Source of the DNA: Paenimyroides baculatum
GTDB lineage: Bacteria > Bacteroidota > Bacteroidia > Flavobacteriales > Flavobacteriaceae
Assembly: GCF_008629655.1 (NCBI RefSeq)
Contig: NZ_VWSG01000003.1
Coordinates: 286,366-350,365, forward strand
Reading direction: 5' to 3'
DNA: 64,000 nucleotides
Below the pieces are notes generated by a model. That model was not told the origin of the DNA, did no database searches, and saw only the letters and a program-made list of their open reading frames with translations. The position numbers and the translations under genes are program-made. Below, one piece after another: positions 58,272 through 64,000 of this stretch; within the stretch, counting starts at the first letter, position 1; each line of letters begins with the position of its first letter.

Positions 58272-60290
58272 ATGAAACACTTATTTACTATTTCCTTATT
58301 TTTTTATGCCTTATTGTTGAATGCACAAACAGAGCAACATTTAAATAATTGCGGTACAGAGTATGTACTTGAAAAAAACTTTGACAGCCAGTTTGAAAAA
58401 TTTTACCAAAGTCAGATAGAATTAAAATCTAAAAATCCGGTAACTTATTATATTCCTGTTGTCTTTCACATTATACATGCTGGCGAAGCTCTTGGGATTG
58501 GATCAAACATTTCTGATATTGATGTATATACTGCGTTAGAAGTATTAAATAATAATTTTAAAAACAATCACAACCACACAAACGGTAACAGTACCAGCAT
58601 ACAGTTTGTTTTAGCTACTAAAGCACCAAACGGATCATGTTCAACTGGTATAAATCGTATTAATTTTAGTAATAATCAAACCTATATTCAATATGGGAAT
58701 AGATATTCTGCTACCGACAATGGAGTAGATGCAACTACAATTAGAGCTTTATCTAACTGGAATCCTACACAATACTATAACATTTGGGTAGTAAACAAAA
58801 TTACTGCTGCACAAGGTGTTTCCGGTTATGCATATTTTCCAACAGAACATGGAAAAATACATGACGGAACAATTATTTCTTATCAATATTTAGTTGGTGA
58901 AAGTAGTAAAACACTTACACATGAGCTTGGTCACAGTTTAAATCTAATGCATACTTTTCAAGGATCAACAGGAACAAACTGCCCTGCACAAATCAATGGT
59001 TGCGGAGCTGATGGTGATTGTGTTTCGGATACTCCACCTCATCCTCAAACTCATGCAAACGATTTGGTTTTAACTGCTGCAAACAATTGTTCAGGTAACA
59101 ACAATTCTACATATAAACATAATTATATGTCATATGCAAGACATGAATATAGAAACGTTTTTACACCTTTACAAATTGCAAGAATGCAAAGTGCTATTCC
59201 CTTTTACAGATCATCGTATTTGCCTGCTACAAATAGTGTTTTTAAAATGACGCAAGCACCACAATCTCAATTTTTAATTAATAATAGTATTTCATCTTTT
59301 AAACAGTTTTTTTGTATTGGAACACCCATTTCTTTAAAAAACACCTCGACTTGTTTTTTGAATACATTTAATAGTACAACTTTGGTAAATTATACAAGTA
59401 AATGGGTTATTACAAAAAATGGGCAAACAATACTTACCTCGACGGAACCTAATCCAACAATTACTTTAAATCAAGTAGGAACTTACAGTATAGCCTTAAC
59501 TTCAACGAATAATTTGGGATCAAACAGTATTATAAAAAGTAATATTATTGAAATTCTTCCACAAAGTTCTAAAAACTATTGTACACCTACTTCTTTTAAT
59601 GTAGGTAATTTTGTGTACTCAATTAATAATGTTAAGCTGAATTATATCAATAATAGTACAGCAATCGGAATTAACAATGGTTATACAGATTTTAGCTGTA
59701 CGCACATAACCAAAGCTACTTTTGATAAACCTAACAAAATTGATATTACAGTATCTAACAATCATACTTCCGTTAAAGACAACTTAATATTACAAGGTTA
59801 TATAGATTATAACGACAATGGAACTTTTGAATCTAGCGAATTAATATTACAAGAAACTGTACCTCCTTCCACAAATAATAAAGTATATTCTTATAATTTT
59901 ACACCTCCTACAAATGTTAAAAAAGGTGAAGTTTTAAGAATGAGAATTATTAGTGAGCGTACAAGTATTACCAATGCAAAATTAAATTGTACAACACAAT
60001 ATAATATTGGAGACATTGAGGATTACGGAGTTATTTTTGAATCTTACCTTTCTAGTAATGAATTTGAAAAACAGAAATATAACATTTACCCGAATCCTGC
60101 TGAAAACACATTAAATATAAATTCTGATAATTCTGAAGAAAAATTGATAACTATATATACAAATTCAGGTCAATTAATAAAAAGTTTAAAAACTACAGAT
60201 GAAAATTTATCCATCGATGTTTCTCAAATTTCTTCCGGAACATACATTTTAAATATTAATAATGTTCCTTATAAATTCATAAAAAAGTAA
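58272..60290 (+). CDS. Pappalysin-type (M43) zinc metalloprotease with T9SS sorting domain
   Basis: A 672-residue secreted protease. Signal peptide (FTISLFFYALLLNAQ), prodomain-like stretch, catalytic domain with the zinc motif H217-E218-L-G-H221-S-L-N-L-M-H227 and a Met-turn region NYMSYARHEYRNVFTPLQIARM. A PKD-like segment (about residues 370-430) and a GEVED-type beta-domain (IDYNDNGTFESSELILQE, IGDIEDYGVIFE) follow. The end is a type-A T9SS sorting domain (YNIYPNPAENTLNINSD, then ISSGTYILNINNVPYKFIKK). The extracellular enzyme probably degrades proteins; it follows the two-component system. An upstream TATTTTTG lies at 58247-58254. Confidence 0.92.
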   Translation: MKHLFTISLFFYALLLNAQTEQHLNNCGTEYVLEKNFDSQFEKFYQSQIELKSKNPVTYYIPVVFHIIHAGEALGIGSNISDIDVYTALEVLNNNFKNNHNHTNGNSTSIQFVLATKAPNGSCSTGINRINFSNNQTYIQYGNRYSATDNGVDATTIRALSNWNPTQYYNIWVVNKITAAQGVSGYAYFPTEHGKIHDGTIISYQYLVGESSKTLTHELGHSLNLMHTFQGSTGTNCPAQINGCGADGDCVSDTPPHPQTHANDLVLTAANNCSGNNNSTYKHNYMSYARHEYRNVFTPLQIARMQSAIPFYRSSYLPATNSVFKMTQAPQSQFLINNSISSFKQFFCIGTPISLKNTSTCFLNTFNSTTLVNYTSKWVITKNGQTILTSTEPNPTITLNQVGTYSIALTSTNNLGSNSIIKSNIIEILPQSSKNYCTPTSFNVGNFVYSINNVKLNYINNSTAIGINNGYTDFSCTHITKATFDKPNKIDITVSNNHTSVKDNLILQGYIDYNDNGTFESSELILQETVPPSTNNKVYSYNFTPPTNVKKGEVLRMRIISERTSITNAKLNCTTQYNIGDIEDYGVIFESYLSSNEFEKQKYNIYPNPAENTLNINSDNSEEKLITIYTNSGQLIKSLKTTDENLSIDVSQISSGTYILNINNVPYKFIKK

Positions 60291-60291
60291 T

Positions 60292-60321
60292 AAAAAGCCC
60301 TAAAATTATTTAGGGCTTTTT
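60292..60321. terminator. Rho-independent terminator of the M43 protease gene
   Basis: Stem AAAAAGCCCTAAA / TTTAGGGCTTTTT with a four-base loop, one base after the stop codon. Confidence 0.87.
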
Positions 60322-60339
60322 ATATATCTAAATATTATC

Positions 60340-60395
60340 AACTAAAAAAATAGTTTAAAAACTACATGAATAGTTGTATAACTAAAATTTTAGTT
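60340..60395. promoter_or_regulatory. Three phased AACTA-N6-TAGTT operators of the BlaI-like repressor
   Basis: The 16-base dyad AACTA-N6-TAGTT occurs at 60340-60355, 60360-60375 and 60380-60395, an exact 20-base pitch (two helical turns). The third is a full 14-base palindrome at its core (60381-60394). Their half-sites match the ACTA/TAGT form of MecI/BlaI-type operators. The second ends at the -33 element and the third fills the promoter spacer, so repressor binding would block transcription. Confidence 0.8.
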
Positions 60396-60403
60396 TACAT
60401 TTG
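60374..60403 (+). promoter_or_regulatory. Promoter of the blaI-M56 pair
   Basis: TTG at 60374-60376 and TACATTTG at 60396-60403, separated by 19 bases, fit the TTG/TAnnTTTG consensus. The ATG of the repressor gene follows 18 bases after the -7 element. Confidence 0.78.
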
Positions 60404-60421
60404 TAATATCAAATTTTTAAT

Positions 60422-60787
60422 ATGGAAAAGCTGACGAATAAAGAAGAAGAAATAATGCAGGTTATATGGCAATTGAAAAAAGTATTTGTAAACGATATTT
60501 TAGACGAGATGCCCGAACCAAAGCCACATTACAACACACTTTCAACAATTGTGCGTTTATTGGAAGAAAAGGGCTTTTTAGCTCATAAAAGCTACGGAAA
60601 GTCACATCAATATTATCCCACAATTAGTTTAGAAGCTTATCGTGGAGTTTTTGTGAAAGATTCTATTAAAAAATATTTTGGCAATTCGGTTTCTAATTTG
60701 GTTAACTATTTTGTGAAAGAAGAAGAATTATCACAGACTGAAATTGATGAGCTGATGAAAATTATTGAAAACAATCAAAAAAAATAG
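60422..60787 (+). CDS. BlaI/MecI/CopY-family transcriptional repressor
   Basis: A 121-residue winged-helix repressor: KLTNKEEEIMQVIWQLKKVFVNDILDEMPEPKPHYNTLSTIVRLLEEKGFLAHKSYGKSHQYYPTISLEAYRGVF is the canonical DNA-binding domain with recognition helix NTLSTIVRLLEEKGFL. The C-terminal dimerisation helices follow. In the best known systems the repressor is inactivated by proteolysis triggered by an M56 sensor, encoded here 3 bases downstream. Three phased operators precede the gene, so autorepression is expected. Ligand or stress sensed is not known. Confidence 0.95.
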   Translation: MEKLTNKEEEIMQVIWQLKKVFVNDILDEMPEPKPHYNTLSTIVRLLEEKGFLAHKSYGKSHQYYPTISLEAYRGVFVKDSIKKYFGNSVSNLVNYFVKEEELSQTEIDELMKIIENNQKK

Positions 60788-60790
60788 CCT

Positions 60791-63001
60791 ATGCATCCGT
60801 TTCTTGATTACATTTTAAAAGCGAATTTACTGCTGATCTTTTTCGGACTCTTCTATCTAATCTTTTTAAAAAGAGAAACTTTTTATCAGTTAAACCGTTG
60901 GTATTTTATAGGATCTATCATTGTTTCAATCAATGCTCCGCTTGTTACTTTTACAAAAACGGTTTTTGTAGAGCCAATTCCGGTTGAATATTTTACGAAC
61001 GATAATGAAACTGTTTTTATTAATGAAGTTGTTAAAGAACAATCTTTTTTAGAAACCATCGATTTACAACCGATTTCAGTTTACCTGATTCTTTTTATAA
61101 GTTCTGTTTTAATAATCAGAAAAATATATGCGGTTGCAAAACTTTATCGTTCCATAAAAAAACTGCCGAGTTTAGGTGCTTCAAACATCAAAATTACTGC
61201 AGATATCAAAACTGTTTACTCTTTTTATCAATGGATTGTTGTTCCGGAAAACTTTTTTCAATGGCAAAACCACAAAATCATTTTAGACCATGAAAGCATC
61301 CACTTAAACCAAAAACACACATTTGATCTCATTTTAATTGAATTGGTTGCTGCTGTTTTCTGGTTCAATCCGTTGGTAAAAGTAATGCAGCGCGCTATAA
61401 ACACCAATTTGGAATTTATTGTGGATCAAAAAATGATTGAAACTACAGAAAGTGTTTTGTATCAAAAAAATCTTCTACAGTTTCAAACGAAATACGCCAT
61501 TCAATTTGTGAATTCGTACAGCGCAAGTGAGATTAAAAATCGCATTTTACAACTAAACTCTAAAAAATCAACCAATATGAAAAAACTTAAATTTTTATTA
61601 GCAACACCGGCTTTGGTAGCTTTCTTTGCCTTGTTTCAGATTGAAACGGTAGCACAAGTTAAAGAATCTATTGAGGTGCAGGAAGTTTTTGAAAACGATG
61701 AAGTAGAAGGTTCTTTTTATGTAATGATTCACAGTAAATATGACGATGACTATTACAAAAGAACTGTGAAAATGCTTCGTGAAAAATGTAATTTAGATAT
61801 TACTATTGATAACCTAAAGCGTAATAAAGATGGTGAATTAACATCTATTAAAATTTCTTGTAAAGATGATAATCAGTATTTTTTGAATGAAAAAATGCAA
61901 TCTAACAAACCATTTGAACCATTCCGTCTTTATGTTTATAAAAATGATTCTGGCAAATATTATATTGAAACGGTTTCAGAAAAAAACGCGAAAGAAAAAT
62001 TAGCTTCTGTTCCTGAATCTGACTTTTTCATGCTTTTAGATACTGTTGAAAAAGATTTAGAAATATTGAAAAATGATAGAAAAACATTTGATATAGTTGC
62101 TTCTAAATTTCCAATAGTAATTGATGGAATTTTAATGAATAAAAATGAATTGAAAAATTTTGATACATCAAGAATTCAATCTGTGCATATTGATGCAGGC
62201 AATCCAGAAAAAGGCACTATTGTAAATTTATCAACCAATGATAAAGACAATTTTGGCAGCCGTATGTTTACTTTTAAACTTGCAGATGATAATACTGATA
62301 AACCTTCTAATAAAATTCTGATTAATGGTAAAGAATCAACTGAAGAAGAATTAAGAAACTACATTAATAAAATAAATCAGCAAAGAAAAGATAGCCTTTC
62401 CTCATCAAACAAAATGCAAGTACAAAAACTAAATGATAAAGACACTCATGTCACTATAAAAGGAATAGGTAGTTCGTCAAATAATAAGATAGTCCATATT
62501 GTTGATGGTAAAGAACTAAATTCTGGAGATTTTAGAAAAATTCATCCAAGTGACATAGAACGTATTGATGTTTTAAAGGATAAAAAATCAATTGAAAAAT
62601 ACGGAGATAAAGCAAAAGATGGTGTATTATTAATTACAACAAAAGGTAAAAAAGAAGTTTCGTTTCAACAAAAAACACAAGCTTTAAAAGCAAGAGAATT
62701 GTCGAAACAGAAAAAAAACCATTTTATATATGTTCAAAAAAAGGATCTTTCACAACATAAACAAATAGTAGAAAAACAGCGTCAAAAACTTTTAGCAAAA
62801 AGAAAAGAAACTGTAATTGTTTCAAACAAAAAATCGGATAAAAAGCTATTAGACGATGATTACAAAACTTTAACTGGTATCTTCAATGATGTTAATAAAA
62901 CGGTTAAAGAAGTCGAAGATGAAAACTTTAAAATTACATCGGTTAGAGCTTCTATAACTCGGAAAGATGGTACAAAAGTAGAATTATCTGAAGTTTATTA
63001 A
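60791..63001 (+). CDS. M56-family (BlaR1-like) metallopeptidase with TonB-plug-like C-terminus
   Basis: A 736-residue membrane protein. The N-terminal 290 residues hold membrane helices (ANLLLIFFGLFYLIFLKRETF, ISVYLILFISSVLIIRKIYAV) and the cytoplasmic-side zinc site H167-E168-S-I-H171 in DHESIHLNQKHTFDLILIELVAAVFWFNP. A further helix at about 263-285 (LKFLLATPALVAFFALFQIE) follows. The C-terminal ectodomain has no penicillin-binding fold or SxxK motif. Instead it has M56-ectodomain-like units and, at about residues 566-620, a TonB-receptor-plug-like stretch (IVDGKELNSGDFRKIHPSDI, then SIEKYGDKAKDGVLLITTKG). The tail is highly charged. Likely cleaves the repressor upon a signal unrelated to beta-lactams. 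Confidence 0.88.
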   Translation: MHPFLDYILKANLLLIFFGLFYLIFLKRETFYQLNRWYFIGSIIVSINAPLVTFTKTVFVEPIPVEYFTNDNETVFINEVVKEQSFLETIDLQPISVYLILFISSVLIIRKIYAVAKLYRSIKKLPSLGASNIKITADIKTVYSFYQWIVVPENFFQWQNHKIILDHESIHLNQKHTFDLILIELVAAVFWFNPLVKVMQRAINTNLEFIVDQKMIETTESVLYQKNLLQFQTKYAIQFVNSYSASEIKNRILQLNSKKSTNMKKLKFLLATPALVAFFALFQIETVAQVKESIEVQEVFENDEVEGSFYVMIHSKYDDDYYKRTVKMLREKCNLDITIDNLKRNKDGELTSIKISCKDDNQYFLNEKMQSNKPFEPFRLYVYKNDSGKYYIETVSEKNAKEKLASVPESDFFMLLDTVEKDLEILKNDRKTFDIVASKFPIVIDGILMNKNELKNFDTSRIQSVHIDAGNPEKGTIVNLSTNDKDNFGSRMFTFKLADDNTDKPSNKILINGKESTEEELRNYINKINQQRKDSLSSSNKMQVQKLNDKDTHVTIKGIGSSSNNKIVHIVDGKELNSGDFRKIHPSDIERIDVLKDKKSIEKYGDKAKDGVLLITTKGKKEVSFQQKTQALKARELSKQKKNHFIYVQKKDLSQHKQIVEKQRQKLLAKRKETVIVSNKKSDKKLLDDDYKTLTGIFNDVNKTVKEVEDENFKITSVRASITRKDGTKVELSEVY

Positions 63002-63006
63002 AACAA

Positions 63007-63035
63007 AAAAATCCTCTCAATTTGAGAGGATTTTT
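63007..63035. terminator. Bidirectional terminator
   Basis: Stem AAAAATCCTCTC / GAGAGGATTTTT with a five-base loop between the M56 gene and the convergent valS gene. Confidence 0.87.
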
Positions 63036-63052
63036 ATTTTGTAAAATCTATA

Positions 63053-64000
63053 TTATTTCAATCCTTTTAAAGAATGTTCAATCGTTGCAATTTTAGATAA
63101 AGCATCGGCTTCTTTTTTGCGTTCGTTTGCAATTACCTGTTCCGGTGCGCCGCTTACAAATTTTTCGTTTGATAATTTTCCTTGTACCGAACGTAAAAAT
63201 CCTTGTAAATACTTTAATTCTTCTTCTAATTTTTTAACTTCTTCTTCGATATTTACTGAACCTGAAATCGGAATAAAATATTCGTTTGAATTTACACGGT
63301 ACGATAAAGCACCTGAAACCTGCTCGTTCACGTATTCTAAACTCGCAACATTTCCCAGTTTTTCAATAACGGCATCAAAAGTTTTAGAAGCATTATCGTT
63401 ATTCAATACTTTTAAATCTATTGTTTCTTTAAACGAAATATTTTTGTCTTTACGAATGGTTCTTATTCCTGCAATTACTTCGCTTGCAAAATCAAAATCG
63501 GCAATCAACTGTTGATCGAACGATTTAATTTCTGGCCAAGTTGATATAATCAACGCATCTTCTGTTGAACGCTCTGCAATATACTGCCAAATTTCTTCGG
63601 TCAAGAATGGCATGTACGGATGCAGTAATTTTAAATTAGCTTCTAACATTTCTGTCGCTGCTTTAAACGTAATCGCATCTATTGGTTGTTGATATCCCGG
63701 TTTTATCATTTCTAGAAACCACGAACAAAAATCATCCCAAACCAATTTATAGATTGCCATCAAGGCATCAGAAATTCTGTATTTTTCAAAATGATCTTCA
63801 ATTTCAGCCAACGTTTTCTGCAATTTTGCTTCGTACCAAGCTACCGCAACTTTTGATGCTTCGGGCTGTGGAATTGTTTCCGATACTTCCCAACCTTGAA
63901 TCAATCTAAAAGCATTCCAGATTTTGTTTGTAAACGCTTTTCCTTGATTGCACAATTCTTCATCGAACAAAATATCGTTTCCTGCAGACGATGACAATAA
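63053..64000 (-). CDS. valS: Valyl-tRNA synthetase, C-terminal part (start beyond window)
   Basis: The last 315 or so residues of class Ia valyl-tRNA synthetase. The frame is open to the window edge, so the N-terminal part with the HIGH and KMSKS signatures lies outside. Visible: NDILFDEELCNQGKAFTNKIWNAFRLIQGW, the anticodon-binding domain (YRISDALMAIYKLVWDDFCSWFLEMIKPGYQ, HPYMPFLTEEIWQYI, ISTWPEI), and the ValS-specific C-terminal coiled-coil arm (VNIEEEVKKLEEELKYLQGFLRSVQGKLSNEKFVSGAPEQVIANERKKEADALSKIATIEHSL). The coiled coil stabilises tRNA binding. No defect in the visible part. Confidence 0.95.
   Translation of the reverse strand, partial: LLSSSAGNDILFDEELCNQGKAFTNKIWNAFRLIQGWEVSETIPQPEASKVAVAWYEAKLQKTLAEIEDHFEKYRISDALMAIYKLVWDDFCSWFLEMIKPGYQQPIDAITFKAATEMLEANLKLLHPYMPFLTEEIWQYIAERSTEDALIISTWPEIKSFDQQLIADFDFASEVIAGIRTIRKDKNISFKETIDLKVLNNDNASKTFDAVIEKLGNVASLEYVNEQVSGALSYRVNSNEYFIPISGSVNIEEEVKKLEEELKYLQGFLRSVQGKLSNEKFVSGAPEQVIANERKKEADALSKIATIEHSLKGLK

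Overview
The window reads as a chromosomal segment of a Flavobacteriaceae bacterium (phylum Bacteroidota). The evidence is the AT-rich sequence, promoters of the TTG/TAnnTTTG type, PorV/PorQ-type and C-terminal-sorted proteins of the type IX secretion system (T9SS), a folK-deoxynucleoside kinase fusion, the S46 dipeptidyl-peptidase and the DUF-family content. It is almost fully coding. I see no insertion sequence, prophage, CRISPR array or integrase, so it is mostly core genome with a few accessory-looking modules. Gene ends are often marked by perfect A-rich/T-rich hairpins that serve both strands.

Layout. 1-3633: end of a capsule/exopolysaccharide export locus (Wza-like protein, Wzc-like tyrosine kinase, CpsB/YwqE-type phosphatase). 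3637-6682: DUF4105 protein, PorV/PorQ-family barrel, phosphatidylserine synthase. 6753-7018: three tandem tRNA-Phe genes. 7138-13318: an envelope operon (coaX, outer-membrane protein, lptC, small membrane protein, CNNM/CBS protein) followed by a PpiD/SurA-like isomerase. 13413-19122: fabD, a secreted hypothetical protein, a HipA-like kinase with DUF3037, dodecin, a YegP-like protein, a DegT aminotransferase, SRPBCC and DUF1569 proteins. 19269-27532: Kdo transferase, small membrane proteins, an acetyltransferase, a DPP11-like S46 peptidase, a Thr/Glu-rich lipoprotein, a SecB-like protein, a GH3-family protein and DUF2797. 27603-36707: sppA, folK-dNK fusion, a TrmH-type methyltransferase, a FUSC-like protein, mutS, an HPP protein, a VOC protein and a frameshifted DUF3829 lipoprotein. 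36905-44032: purH and the complete rod-shape cluster mreB-mreC-mreD-mrdA-rodA. 44093-55497: a coiled-coil protein, TcdA, TatD, DUF1684, secreted proteins, a giant metallophosphatase/outer-membrane barrel fusion, an HD-DUF5706 (Pycsar-effector-like) membrane protein and a 796-residue GAF-like protein. 55624-64000: DUF1573, a histidine kinase/response regulator pair, a secreted pappalysin-type metalloprotease with a T9SS sorting domain, a BlaI/M56 regulatory pair with three phased operators, and the 3' part of valS.

The points most worth following are: (1) three AACTA-N6-TAGTT dyads at an exact 20-bp pitch over the promoter of the blaI-like gene, whose partner M56 protein ends in a TonB-plug-like segment instead of a beta-lactam sensor; (2) a stand-alone HD phosphohydrolase fused to the Pycsar effector transmembrane domain with no cyclase beside it; (3) the metallophosphatase/kinase-like/Omp85-like fusion divergent from it; (4) the HipA-like kinase/DUF3037 pair; (5) three 31-nt REP-like hairpins with conserved ends and partly compensating stems. 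All functional statements come from reading motifs by eye, with no database search.
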